From contig CAINDP010000082.1 in the NCBI GenBank assembly GCA_903847405.1, positions 1 through 64,000 of the forward strand: a stretch of DNA of 64,000 nt, written 5' to 3'. The notes beneath the pieces were generated by a model. That model ran no database searches, had not been told where the DNA came from, and saw only the letters and a program-made list of their open reading frames with translations. This document shows, piece after piece, positions 1-9,415 of the stretch. The first letter of the stretch is position 1; each line of letters begins with the position of its first letter. Source of the DNA: an uncultured Myxococcales bacterium (GTDB lineage: Bacteria; Myxococcota_A; UBA9042; DTJE01). The position numbers were made by a program, and so were the translations under genes.

Positions 1-460
1 CGTGAAGCCCGGGGAAAATGGGGACAGGCTCCGGGAAAATGGGGACAGACACCGATTTCCCCCCGGGGAAATCGGTGTCTGTCCCCATTTTCCCTGTCCC
101 CATCTCCGCCACGCGCGGTCGGCGTACATCGGTTTCCAGCACGCTCAGGTGCAGCCGTTCACCGCGGTGCAGCACGGTCGAGCCGTGCTGGAAGCACGGG
201 GCGGGTTCACGTGCGGCCTCCCGGGCCTGCGCCTTCTTCCGGATGCGGTCCCAGGTGCGGCCGATCCAGGCGCGCTTGGATTTCAGGAAGGTCAGCGCGC
301 CCTGGGGGCCGATCAGGGCCGCGCCCTCGGGGATGACCAGTTCGACCCGGTCGGCGTAAACGAACAGGCTGATGCGGCGTGCCTTTGCGCTGCGGCGGAT
401 CGACCCCGGGATCGGCGAGCCGTCCGCTGCGTGTCCGAAGGTGTCGGTGGTGTCGATCAT
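1..460 (-). CDS. YgjP-like (DUF45) metallopeptidase, N-terminal part, with a repeat inserted in frame
   Basis: Translating the minus strand from the ATG at 460-458 gives an open frame to the left edge with no stop; GAGGAG lies upstream. The first 120 or so residues (RRSAKARRISLFVY, then VELVIPEG, FLKSKRAWIGR and a G-x-V-x-x-RGERL strand) resemble the N-terminal region of the YgjP-like/SprT-type zinc metallopeptidases. The HExxH catalytic part of that family would lie beyond the window. From about residue 121 the frame reads straight through a family A repeat cluster, giving the low-complexity peptide MGTGKMGTDTDFP then KSVSVPIFP in a loop between predicted strands. Whether the gene still works is unknown. 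Family assignment rests on motif memory. Confidence 0.6.
   Translation of the reverse strand, partial: MIDTTDTFGHAADGSPIPGSIRRSAKARRISLFVYADRVELVIPEGAALIGPQGALTFLKSKRAWIGRTWDRIRKKAQAREAAREPAPCFQHGSTVLHRGERLHLSVLETDVRRPRVAEMGTGKMGTDTDFPGGKSVSVPIFPEPVPIFPGLH
11..103. repeat. Family A palindromic repeat cluster inside the YgjP-like gene
   Basis: A forward copy (33-62) and an inverted copy (65-94) of the GGGGACAGACACCGATTTCC unit face each other around CCCCGGGG. A partial copy lies at 11-27 and a partial tail at 95-103. The whole is nearly self-complementary. It is the same composite arrangement as at 11157-11250. Confidence 0.9.
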
Positions 461-543
461 GGCCCGGCTCCTCGGCCGCAATCATCGCACAGGGAACGCG
501 GATCGCCGCCAATGCTAAGATGGCGGCGTCCCGGGAGGGCGCC

Positions 544-2994
544 ATGGCCCTGAACCGATTCCGACTGGCCGAAGGGATGACGTTCCAGGACGCCTGCCGG
601 GCCCTGGACGCCTGCGCGCCTCTTCCGCCCAAGATGTACCTCGTCCCGGACTCCCCGGTGGATCAGTCGGAGGTCCTGGGCAGGCTGATCGGATGGCTGT
701 TCCGGCAGCACGGGATCCGGGTCGCCCTGTCGGTGGCGCATCCCCCGCGGATTTCCCCGGAGCGGCTGGAAGGCTGGATCCAGGAGGGCCTTTCGACGCT
801 GGACTGGCGGGTCGCCAGCCCGGTCCCGGGGGACTACGACCGGGGGATGGGCGGGGACGGCGCCCTCGAAGCGGCGATCGCCTGGCTGGACGCGGTGCAC
901 GCGCGCGGCTTCGGCCGGCCGGGCGCCGACGGCGGGCGGCAGTTCCCGTCCCTTCGCCTGGAAGCCTGGATCCCCGTGGCGACCCGCGGTGTCCGTCACC
1001 CCACGGCCCTGGCGGACCTGGTCGCCCGGCTGGACGGCCGGGTCCACGCGATCCGCCTGGCCCTCTGGCCGCGCCGGGACACGACGGGCCGGGAAACGTG
1101 GCCGTCCTTCGACGAGGTCGCCGACCGTCTTTCGTCCCTGGTGGCCGCCCACCAGGCGCGCCCTCCGTCGGCGGGACGGTCGGAACTGGACGTCGACGGC
1201 GGCAGCGGGCTGGTGCCGTGCCTGCTCCCGACCGACGCCGCCCGGGCCTGCATCCACCTGGACCCGATGCCCGCGGAACCGGAACCGCCCGTCGCGCCGC
1301 CACCGGCCTGCCGTTCGTGCGCCTGGTTCGGGCGCTGCCTGCCGGTCCGGTCTGGACGGATCGTGCCGGGCGGTCCCGGAGGCTGGGCGGACAGCGTGCG
1401 GCCGGTCGGCGGCGACCGGCCGGGAACCGCCGGACCGATCGAGGCGGCGGATGCCGGGTACGGGAGCCGGGACCGCCGGCTGCTGCACGTGCCCCAGGCC
1501 CGCCATGCGTCGTATCCGGACTGGCTGGCCGGGCAGTGGGAATCGGATGTCGGACGCTCGTCGGGGGCCAGCCGGATCGACCTGGTGCCCGGGGATCGCA
1601 CCGGCGGCGACGCGGTTGGCCACGGCGCCCCCGTGCTGCTGTGCCGGCTGCCGGTTCCGGGCCGGGGGCGCGAGGACGGGCAGACGTGGCTCCCGCCGCT
1701 GTCGATGGTCCTCCTGGCGTCGTCCCTCCGGCGCGCCGGGCTGCCGGTCACCGTGATCGACCTGGCCGCGGAATCCTGCGCCCGGGGACCCGGCCTCGGG
1801 ACCGGGGAGGACGAAGGCGACGCGCTGCTGGCCTGGTGCCGCGGCCGGCTGCGGACGGCCCTGGATCGGACCCGCGACACCGCCCTCGTCGGCTTTTCGA
1901 TCGAGGACCCCCGGGCCGTGCCCCTGGCGTCCCGCCTGGCCGAGGACGTGGGACCGGGCGCCTGGCGGGTCGTGGGGGGACGCGGGGTGTCCCAGGGGAC
2001 GCGGCTGCTGCAACGCCATCCGGCCTTCGACGTCGTCATCGAAGGCGAAGGCGAGGTCCCCCTGGAGTGGGTGGCCGCCCGCCTCGCCGAGGGTCGCAGC
2101 CTGAACGGCATCCCGGGAACCTGCTTCCGGCAGGGAGGCACCGTCATTTCCGCCCCCTCGGCCGAGCACGCGCTGGACCTGGCGGCGACCCCCGACGTGT
2201 CGTGGATCGACTTCGACCACTACCGCGATTCGCAGTTCCCCTTCGAGGGCCGCCGGGTCCTGCCGTACATGTTCGTCCACGGCTGCCCCTTCCACTGCGC
2301 GTTCTGCGCCGACTACACGGGGGGCCGCATGCGGATGCGGGCGCCCGGGATCGTCGTCGATCACCTCGAATCCATGGTGGCCCGGACCGGCGTGCGGGAT
2401 TACCTGTTCCTGAACACGCTGGTGAACGCCAGCCCCGCCTACCTCGACGGCCTGCTGGACGGCCTGCTGGCGGCGCGGCTGGACCTCCGCTGGAGCGATT
2501 CCGCCAAGCCTCGCGGGCTGGACCTGGCCACGCTCCACCGGATGCGGGCGGCCGGGTGCGTGGCCCTGACCTGGGGTATCGACGCGGGGTCCCTGCGGTT
2601 GAACCGCTCGATGCACAAGGGGTTCGACATGGCCGAGGGCAGCCGGATCCTGCAGTGGACCCACGAGGCCGGCATCGAGTCCGTCGTGAACCTGATCGCG
2701 GGCCTGCCCCACGAAACCGACGAGGACGTGGCCGAAACCATCGAGTGGCTGCGGCGCCACCGGCCGTTCGTGAACCAACTGAACATCATGCCCTACCGGT
2801 TCAACGCGAATTCGCTGATCCACCTGTTTCCGGAGCGTTTCGGGATCCGGCCGTCCGAGGACGGGGCCGGGTACCACGAGGTGGACGGGCGGGACTGGGC
2901 GACGGTCCGGGACCGGGCCGCCGCCAGCCGGGACATCCTGTGGGGCGAGGCATCCCGCCTGGGCTATCGGCCCGGGGTCCGGTCGACGCACTGA
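544..2994 (+). CDS. B12-binding radical SAM protein with an extra N-terminal cysteine-bearing domain
   Basis: 816 residues. The ATG at 544 follows GGGAGGGCGCC. Residues about 366-500 look like a cobalamin-binding Rossmann domain, and a radical SAM core follows with GCPFHCAFC (C581, C585, C588 = CxxxCxxC) binding the 4Fe-4S cluster. The N-terminal 270 residues resemble a second TIM-barrel half that lacks a CxxxCxxC motif. They end in a DVDGGSGLVPC segment and CRSCAWFGRC (C256, C259, C265), which recalls the cluster-binding tail of SPASM/twitch enzymes. The product probably does S-adenosylmethionine radical chemistry on an unknown substrate. No partner enzyme or precursor peptide is seen next to it. 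It is divergent from the YgjP-like gene. The class is clear; the substrate is not. Confidence 0.85.
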   Translation: MALNRFRLAEGMTFQDACRALDACAPLPPKMYLVPDSPVDQSEVLGRLIGWLFRQHGIRVALSVAHPPRISPERLEGWIQEGLSTLDWRVASPVPGDYDRGMGGDGALEAAIAWLDAVHARGFGRPGADGGRQFPSLRLEAWIPVATRGVRHPTALADLVARLDGRVHAIRLALWPRRDTTGRETWPSFDEVADRLSSLVAAHQARPPSAGRSELDVDGGSGLVPCLLPTDAARACIHLDPMPAEPEPPVAPPPACRSCAWFGRCLPVRSGRIVPGGPGGWADSVRPVGGDRPGTAGPIEAADAGYGSRDRRLLHVPQARHASYPDWLAGQWESDVGRSSGASRIDLVPGDRTGGDAVGHGAPVLLCRLPVPGRGREDGQTWLPPLSMVLLASSLRRAGLPVTVIDLAAESCARGPGLGTGEDEGDALLAWCRGRLRTALDRTRDTALVGFSIEDPRAVPLASRLAEDVGPGAWRVVGGRGVSQGTRLLQRHPAFDVVIEGEGEVPLEWVAARLAEGRSLNGIPGTCFRQGGTVISAPSAEHALDLAATPDVSWIDFDHYRDSQFPFEGRRVLPYMFVHGCPFHCAFCADYTGGRMRMRAPGIVVDHLESMVARTGVRDYLFLNTLVNASPAYLDGLLDGLLAARLDLRWSDSAKPRGLDLATLHRMRAAGCVALTWGIDAGSLRLNRSMHKGFDMAEGSRILQWTHEAGIESVVNLIAGLPHETDEDVAETIEWLRRHRPFVNQLNIMPYRFNANSLIHLFPERFGIRPSEDGAGYHEVDGRDWATVRDRAAASRDILWGEASRLGYRPGVRSTH

Positions 2995-3088
2995 GCCACC
3001 TGCGGCTGCGACGACCCGCCTCCTGATTGCGGCAAGGCTCCCTGGATCAGGAAAGTTTTGCAAAAGTCCTGCAAAGCCGGAAGACTCG

Positions 3089-5239
3089 GTGGCTGACCCG
3101 GAACCCGAGGAAAACGCCATCCGCAGCAAGTCCCCCCGCAGCGCCGCGCTCCTGAGTCCCCGGCTGGCCTGGGTCATCCTGCTGGGGGGCCTTTGCGCCA
3201 CGGCGCTGATGGTCCTGTTCACGAAATCCCAGGTGGATGGGGCGCATCAACGGCACTTCGCCACCGAGTGCGAACGGCTGACAAAGATGGTCTCGGAGAG
3301 GTTGGCCGACCATGCCGGCCTGCTGCGCGGGGGTGTCGCGCTGTTCGCCGCTTCCGATTTCGTGACCCGGGACGAGTGGCATCGATACAGCGAAGGCCTG
3401 ACTCTGGAACGGCAGCTTCCCGGAATCCAGGGCTTCGGCTATTCCCTGCTGATTCCCAAGGGACAACGGGCCGAGCACATCCGGCAGGTTCGCAGCGAAG
3501 GGTTTCCCGACTACGACGTGGTGCCGACAGGCGAACGGGACGTCCAATCGGCGGTCCTCTATGTCGAGCCGTTCCGCGGTCGCAACCTTCGCGCCTTCGG
3601 GTATGACATGCTCACGGAGCCGGTGCGTCGGGCCGCGGCGGAATTTTCGCGCGACACCGGCACCACCGCCCTGTCCGGGAAGGTGATGCTGGTCCAGGAA
3701 ACCGGCAGCGAGGTCCAGGCAGGCTCCATCATGCTGGCTGCGGTCTACAGGAACGGCATGCCGACCCGCACCCTCGAGGAACGGCGCGCCGCGCTGCATG
3801 GCTGGGTCTACAGCGCCTGTCGAATGAACGACTTCATGCAGAAGGTCGTCGCGGAATGGACGCCCCAGGGAGATCATTCCCTGGACTTCCGGATTTTTGA
3901 TGGGCGCGAGCCTGTCGCATCGTCCCTGCTGTACGAATACCGCCACGATGCGGCAGAGGGTAGCGAGGCATCGCCTGCCCTGGCGCATCGGACCTCCGTG
4001 GAATTCAACGGCCACGACTGGACCCTGGACTTTTCGAAGGCAGGCCTCCCGGTATTTTCGGAAGGGTACATCAGCGTCTGGGTCACCGTGGTGGCCGGGG
4101 TGTCCATCACCCTCCTTCTCCTGGCGCTGTTCCGATCGATCTGGCGGCGCGCCGAAGGGCTGCGGACCAGCGCGGCCAGCTACCGGACGCTTGCCGATTC
4201 CGGCCAGGCGCTGATCTGGAAGGCTCGCAGCGATTCGCTGTGCGACTATTTCAACCAGACCTGGCTGGATTTCACGGGGCGCACGTTCGAGGCCGAATTC
4301 GGCAACGGCTGGACCGAAGGGGTCCACCCCGACGACCGTCCTCGCTGTCTGGCCATCTACACCGCCGCGTTCGCCAGGCGGGAGCCTTTCAGCATGGACT
4401 ACCGCCTGCGCCGCCATGACGGCGAGTACCGCTGGCTGCAGGACGATGGTTGCCCCCGGTACGACGCGGACGGGCGCTTCGTCGGCTTCATCGGCTATTG
4501 CCTGGACGTGACGGACAGGAAGGGCCTCGAAACGGAACTGCTGGCACGAATCAAGGAACTGGACGGATTCAGCCACACGATCTCCCACGATCTGAAGGGT
4601 CCGCTGGTGACCATCCAGGTGTTCGCCGGCATGATCGAAAAGGAATTGGCCGCCGGAAACCAGGCGAACGTTCTGGCCGACCTGTCCCGGATCAAGACCG
4701 GCGCGGCGAGGATGCTGACCCTGGTCAACCACCTCCTGGCGTTGGCGAAGGCCGGAAAGGTCGTGGACGCCGCGTTGCCGGTCGACATGAACCTGGTGGT
4801 CGGGGACGTGCTGGCCGGTCTGGCCGGGTTGCTTGCAGATCGCCAGGTCGAAGTGTCCGTCGATGAGGGACTGGGCACCGTGCATGGCGACGCCAGCGGG
4901 ATTTCGACGGTCGTCCAGAACCTGGTCGAAAATGCCGTGAAATTCGGGCCCACCGAGGCCCCGTGCCGCGTGAAGATCGGCGTGCGGCAGGAGGGCGGTG
5001 AACGGGTCTACTTCGTGGAAGACAACGGCCGGGGAATCGATCCCCGGGATCAGGAACGAGTGTTCGGTCTGTTCAGCCGCCTGGACACCGACACCGAAGG
5101 AACGGGAGTCGGCCTGGCGCTGGCGCGGCGGATCGTCCAGGCCCACGGCGGACGGATCTGGGTGGAGTCGGAGGGTTCCGGGACGGGTTCGCGCTTCTGC
5201 TTCACGTTCGGCGCGATGTCGGTCGAAATGCGTCCGTAG
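3089..5239 (+). CDS. Membrane sensor histidine kinase (CHASE-PAS-HisKA-HATPase)
   Basis: 716 residues from a GTG start preceded by a weak GGAAG. Order: membrane segment about 27-45, a periplasmic CHASE-type ligand-binding domain about 60-320, a second membrane segment about 327-350, a PAS domain about 366-477, HisKA with SHDLK (phospho-acceptor H500), and an ATPase domain with N-box NLVENAVKFG near 611 and DNGRGID near 645. CHASE domains sense small extracellular molecules. No response regulator is adjacent, so this is an orphan kinase and its output cannot be read from context. It converges with the efflux permease, leaving only six bases between the stop codons. Confidence 0.9.
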   Translation: MADPEPEENAIRSKSPRSAALLSPRLAWVILLGGLCATALMVLFTKSQVDGAHQRHFATECERLTKMVSERLADHAGLLRGGVALFAASDFVTRDEWHRYSEGLTLERQLPGIQGFGYSLLIPKGQRAEHIRQVRSEGFPDYDVVPTGERDVQSAVLYVEPFRGRNLRAFGYDMLTEPVRRAAAEFSRDTGTTALSGKVMLVQETGSEVQAGSIMLAAVYRNGMPTRTLEERRAALHGWVYSACRMNDFMQKVVAEWTPQGDHSLDFRIFDGREPVASSLLYEYRHDAAEGSEASPALAHRTSVEFNGHDWTLDFSKAGLPVFSEGYISVWVTVVAGVSITLLLLALFRSIWRRAEGLRTSAASYRTLADSGQALIWKARSDSLCDYFNQTWLDFTGRTFEAEFGNGWTEGVHPDDRPRCLAIYTAAFARREPFSMDYRLRRHDGEYRWLQDDGCPRYDADGRFVGFIGYCLDVTDRKGLETELLARIKELDGFSHTISHDLKGPLVTIQVFAGMIEKELAAGNQANVLADLSRIKTGAARMLTLVNHLLALAKAGKVVDAALPVDMNLVVGDVLAGLAGLLADRQVEVSVDEGLGTVHGDASGISTVVQNLVENAVKFGPTEAPCRVKIGVRQEGGERVYFVEDNGRGIDPRDQERVFGLFSRLDTDTEGTGVGLALARRIVQAHGGRIWVESEGSGTGSRFCFTFGAMSVEMRP

Positions 5240-5245
5240 GGTCGA

Positions 5246-8200
5246 TCACGTGGCGGACAGGGACGATTCGGTGTCCTCGACCGGCTTGCCGGACTTCCCG
5301 GTCACCCGCACGATCAACTGGTCCAGCAGCGAGTAGGCCACCGGCACCACCACCAGGGTCAGCAGGGTCGAGGTGATCAGGCCGCCGATGACCGCGACGC
5401 CCATCGGGGCGCGCTGCTCGCTGCCTTCGCTGAGGGCCGCGGCGACGGGCATCATGCCGAAGATCATCGCCGCCGTGGTCATCAGGATGGGGCGCAGCCG
5501 GATCGGGCCGGCCTTCAGCAGCGCCGCGTCCGTCGACAGGCCCTTTTCCTTCTGCTGGTTCGCGAAATCGACCAGGAGGATGGCGTTCTTGGTCACCAAT
5601 CCCATCAGCAGGATGAAGCCGATGAACGTGATGACGCTGAGCGTCTTGTCCGCGATCAGCAGCGCGATGAACGCCCCGACGAAGCTGAACGGCAGCGACA
5701 GCATGATCGTGAAGGGGTGCAGGAACGATTCGAACTGCGCCGCCAGGATCAGGTACACCAGGATGACGGCCATGATCAGCGCGGGGATCATGTACCCGAA
5801 CGACTCGCGCATGATCTGACCGAAGCCCGCCCAGTCCTGGGTCATCGTGGCGGGCACGACCTCGGCAGCGATCGCCTCGACCTTCAGCATCGCCTCGCCC
5901 AGGACCAGCCCGTCCAGGTTCGCCAGCACGGTCACCTGGCGCTGGCGGTCCTGGCGTTCGATCATCGCCGGGCCCGATCCGGGCTCGACCGTCACGAGGC
6001 TGGCCATCTGCACCAGGTTCCCGTTGGTGGACCGCACGCCCAGGCCCAGGATGTCCTCGGGCTGGGCGCGGTAGGGGGCGTCCAGCCGGACCCGGACGTC
6101 GATCCGGTCGCCGTCCGTCGTCAGGTCCGTGGCCTTGTCGCCGGCGAAGAACGTCCGCAGCGCCATCGCGATCATGCCCACCGGCACGCCCAGGTCCGCG
6201 GCACGATCGCGGTCGATCTTCACGGCGACCTCGGGCTTGCCGCCCCGGTAGGTGCTGTCGATGTCCACGAAGCCGGGGACTTCCTGCATGCGCGCCATCA
6301 GGGCGTCGGCGGCCTGGTGGATTTCCTCCAGGTTGCTGCCGCGGATGTTGTACTGGATGGCGGCCGCCCGCATGCCACCCCCCATGTCGTTCGACTCCTC
6401 GACGGCCAGCTTCGCGCCCGTCCAGTCCGCCACCATCTTGCGGACATAGACCATGCTCTCCGTCTGCGTGAACGCACGCTGGTGCTTCGGCACCAGGTTG
6501 ACCAGGATCAGTCCCTTGTTCACCTCGCCCTGGGCTCCGCCGCCCACGGTGGCGAACGTTTCCTTGACGCCGGGGATCTCGCGGACCTGCTTCGCCAGCG
6601 CTTCGACGTACTGCGTCGTGGCCTCCAGCCCGCGGCCGGTGGGCAATTCCACGGAGATCTGGAACTTCGACTGGTCCATCTGCGTGAAGAACTCGGACTT
6701 CATCAAGCCGGCCAGGCCCAGCGTCGCCACCAGCGTCGCCACCGCGATGCCCATCGTCAGGGCCCGGTGCCGCAGCGCCCAGGCCAGGATCCCGTGGTAG
6801 CGCCGGTCTGTGGCGTCCAGTGCCCGCTCCAGCCAGCGCGCGACCACCCACTTCGAATGCGCGTGCGGTTTCAGCAGGCGTGCCGACAGCATCGGCGTCA
6901 GCGTAAAGGCCACGAACAGCGACACCGCCACCGCGAAGGCGACCGTCACGCCGAACTGATAGAAGAAGCGGCCGATGATGCCCTTCATCGTCGCCACCGG
7001 GATGAACACGGCCAGGATCGACGCGGTGGTGGCCATGACCGCCAGGCCGATTTCCTGCGTGGCGTCCTTCGCGGCCTGCATCGGCTTCTTGCCCGCCGCC
7101 ATGTGCCGGTGGATCGCCTCGATGACGACGATCGCGTCGTCGATCAGGATGCCGACGGACAGGGACAGTGCCAGCATCGTCAACTGGTTGAACGTGAAGT
7201 CCAGCGCCTTCATGAACCCGAAGGTGGCGATGACCGATGTCGGCAAGGCCAGGGCGCTGATGAACGTGGCGCGCCAGTCCCGCAGGAACACGAACACGAT
7301 GAAAATCGCCAGGGCGGCGCCGAAGATCAGGTCGAACCGCACGTCGCCGATCGCGTTCTCGATGAAGATCGAGTTGTCGCGGGGCATGGCGATCGTGACG
7401 CCGGCCGGCAGTTGCTGGCGGATGCGCTCGACCTCGGCCTTGACCAGCGCGGCCACTTCGACGGTGTTCGCCCCGGACTGCTTCAGGATGCGCAGCGCGA
7501 CCGCGGATACCCCGTTCAGCGCCGAATGGCTGCGGCGCTCCTCGGCGCCGTCCTCCACCCGGGCGATGTCGCTGATGCGGACGGGCGCCCCGAGTGCCGA
7601 CGTGATGATGACGTTGCCCAGTTCGGCCGCATCGCGGACCTGGCCGCGGGTCTTGACCACGAACTCGTCGGTGCCGATGTCCAGGCGGCCGCCGGGAATC
7701 TCGATGTTCTGGATCGCCAGGGCCTGCATGACGTCGCTGACGGACAGGTAGTGCGACGCCAGCCGGGCCGGGTCGATCCACACCTGGATTTCGCGGTCCT
7801 GACCGCCCACCAGGGTGACCTGGCCGACGCCGGGCAGCACCTGCAGCTTCTGCTTGACCAGCTTGTCCGCGATGCGTGTCACCTCGCGGGGGGTCAGGGG
7901 CCCCGACACCGCCAGATCGATGATGGGCTGCGCGTTGACGTCGAACTTTTCGACGACCGGCGGGTCCAGGTCCGCCGGCAGGTCCCGCAGGATGCCGGAC
8001 ACCTTGTCGCGGACGTCCTGGACGGCCTGGTCGGCCTTCCGTTCCAGTTCGAACTGGATGATGACGATGCCGACGTTCTCCATGGACGTCGACCGCAGCA
8101 TCTTGATGCCGCTGATGGTGTTGACGGCTTCTTCGATCTTGTCGACGACCTTGGATTCGACCGTCTCCGGCGAGGCGCCGGGGTAGACGGCCGTGATGGT

Positions 8201-8335
8201 CACGAAGGGGAACTCGACGTCCGGGTTCAGGTCCACGCCGATCCGGGGGTAGGACACCAGGCCGAACACCAGCAGCACCGACATCATGACCGTCGCCAGG
8301 ACCGGGCGACGAATGGAAACATCCGCAAGCTTCAT
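5246..8335 (-). CDS. RND efflux transporter permease (AcrB/HAE1 family)
   Basis: 1029 residues, the usual length for this inner-membrane proton antiporter. It starts MKLADVSIRRPVLATVMMS, the typical first helix, and contains GASPETVESKV, the GILIDDAIVVIEA membrane motif and a repeated second half, as expected of the internally duplicated 12-helix fold. It pumps drugs, lipophilic compounds or metals out together with a periplasmic adaptor and an outer-membrane channel. No channel gene lies nearby. The start codon overlaps the adaptor stop as ATGA, so the two are translationally coupled. The substrate cannot be inferred. Confidence 0.95.
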   Translation of the reverse strand: MKLADVSIRRPVLATVMMSVLLVFGLVSYPRIGVDLNPDVEFPFVTITAVYPGASPETVESKVVDKIEEAVNTISGIKMLRSTSMENVGIVIIQFELERKADQAVQDVRDKVSGILRDLPADLDPPVVEKFDVNAQPIIDLAVSGPLTPREVTRIADKLVKQKLQVLPGVGQVTLVGGQDREIQVWIDPARLASHYLSVSDVMQALAIQNIEIPGGRLDIGTDEFVVKTRGQVRDAAELGNVIITSALGAPVRISDIARVEDGAEERRSHSALNGVSAVALRILKQSGANTVEVAALVKAEVERIRQQLPAGVTIAMPRDNSIFIENAIGDVRFDLIFGAALAIFIVFVFLRDWRATFISALALPTSVIATFGFMKALDFTFNQLTMLALSLSVGILIDDAIVVIEAIHRHMAAGKKPMQAAKDATQEIGLAVMATTASILAVFIPVATMKGIIGRFFYQFGVTVAFAVAVSLFVAFTLTPMLSARLLKPHAHSKWVVARWLERALDATDRRYHGILAWALRHRALTMGIAVATLVATLGLAGLMKSEFFTQMDQSKFQISVELPTGRGLEATTQYVEALAKQVREIPGVKETFATVGGGAQGEVNKGLILVNLVPKHQRAFTQTESMVYVRKMVADWTGAKLAVEESNDMGGGMRAAAIQYNIRGSNLEEIHQAADALMARMQEVPGFVDIDSTYRGGKPEVAVKIDRDRAADLGVPVGMIAMALRTFFAGDKATDLTTDGDRIDVRVRLDAPYRAQPEDILGLGVRSTNGNLVQMASLVTVEPGSGPAMIERQDRQRQVTVLANLDGLVLGEAMLKVEAIAAEVVPATMTQDWAGFGQIMRESFGYMIPALIMAVILVYLILAAQFESFLHPFTIMLSLPFSFVGAFIALLIADKTLSVITFIGFILLMGLVTKNAILLVDFANQQKEKGLSTDAALLKAGPIRLRPILMTTAAMIFGMMPVAAALSEGSEQRAPMGVAVIGGLITSTLLTLVVVPVAYSLLDQLIVRVTGKSGKPVEDTESSLSAT

Positions 8336-9249
8336 CGGGCGGCCTCCCCGGCAGGGGCACCCGCGGTCAGGCGCGCTTCGGCGTAAAGGCCGGCCTTCAG
8401 GGCGCCGTCCTCATTGGGCAGTTCGACGATGACGGTGAACGTCCGGGAACCCGGGTTCGCCGACGGGACGACGTTGGTCACGGTCGCCTTGACCTCCTGG
8501 TTCGTGGCCGGGAAGCGGACGACCAGGGGCGTGCCGACCGGCAGGCGTGCCAGTTCGATCGCCGGGACCTGCAGTTTCAGGTCCAGCAGGCCGGTCTGTT
8601 CGATGACGGCCAGCGGGGTGGGGGGCATGGTGTAGGCGGATTCCCCTTCCGAGATCAGGCGCCGGACGACGACCGAATCGTAGGGGCAGTAGACCGTCGT
8701 GTCGCGCAGGGCCTTGTGGGCCATGTCCGACATGACCTTCGCGTTGCTCAAGCCGGCCTTGGCGCCCTTGTACCCCGCCTCGACCTGGTCCAGTTGGCCC
8801 TGGGCGACGGCTTCCTTGCCCCGCAGGCCGCGCATGCGCTCGAAGGCCAGGGCCGCGGCGTCGTACTGGGCCGTCGCGGCCTCCATTCCGGCTTCCGCCT
8901 GGCGCACCCGCAGGACGAAGTCCTCGGTCTTCAGGACCACGAGGGCGGCGCCGGCCTTCACCGACTGGCCCTCGGCGAAGAGGACCTTGTCCACGACGCC
9001 AGGCACCAGCGGCATCAAGGTGCTGCGGCGGTGGGGCTCGGTGGTGCCCGTGAGGGTCGCGTTGACGGCTGCGGTCGGGATGCGGACGGCCGGTCGGGCG
9101 GGCTCGGCCGGGGCGTCCGATCCGGTGCCGCTGATGACCGGCCGCGCCGGCGGCGTGGCGGGCAGGGAGGCCTTCGCGGCGCCGTTGCCACAGGCGGTGG
9201 CGGACAGCAACGCAACCAGGACACAGGCCACGGCGACGCGCGTTCGCAT
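8332..9249 (-). CDS. RND efflux periplasmic adaptor (membrane fusion protein) lipoprotein
   Basis: 305 residues from the ATG at 9249, preceded by GAGGAG. The start MRTRVAVACVLVALLSATAC contains a lipobox, so the protein is probably lipid-anchored. A biotinyl-lipoyl-like half (GVVDKVLFAEGQSVKAGAAL), a helical hairpin (EAGMEAATAQYDAAA...) and a beta-barrel half (VRFPATNQEVKATVT) follow in the order usual for HlyD/AcrA adaptors. It links the permease encoded downstream to an outer-membrane channel. A near-consensus promoter lies at 9310-9338 and the TetR gene is divergent. Confidence 0.92.
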   Translation of the reverse strand: MRTRVAVACVLVALLSATACGNGAAKASLPATPPARPVISGTGSDAPAEPARPAVRIPTAAVNATLTGTTEPHRRSTLMPLVPGVVDKVLFAEGQSVKAGAALVVLKTEDFVLRVRQAEAGMEAATAQYDAAALAFERMRGLRGKEAVAQGQLDQVEAGYKGAKAGLSNAKVMSDMAHKALRDTTVYCPYDSVVVRRLISEGESAYTMPPTPLAVIEQTGLLDLKLQVPAIELARLPVGTPLVVRFPATNQEVKATVTNVVPSANPGSRTFTVIVELPNEDGALKAGLYAEARLTAGAPAGEAAR

Positions 9250-9309
9250 CGGGGTACTCCTCGTGGAAGGGAACGGTTCGGGTGGTCCCCATGGACCAGG
9301 CTTCGGCGA

Positions 9310-9338
9310 AAGATAAGGTTCCATGCGCACTTCGTCAA
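9310..9338 (-). promoter_or_regulatory. Sigma70-type promoter for the efflux operon
   Basis: On the minus strand TTGACG (9338-9333) is followed by a 17-base spacer and TATCTT (9315-9310), about 60 bases before the adaptor ATG. The region between the adaptor and TetR genes is AT-rich compared with the rest of the window and is where a TetR operator would be expected; no strong palindrome was found. Confidence 0.65.
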
Positions 9339-9415
9339 GAAAAAATGAACCAAGATTCAGAAAATCAGGTAGCATCTGCCGCGCCGGGGCGGACGTTCCG
9401 GACAGGGAGGTCGTG

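Noticed and set aside
457-3222. A 921-codon minus-strand open frame opposite the radical SAM gene
   Set aside because: It shows no domain or motif, while the plus strand has clear cofactor motifs, a good start site and third-position G+C bias.
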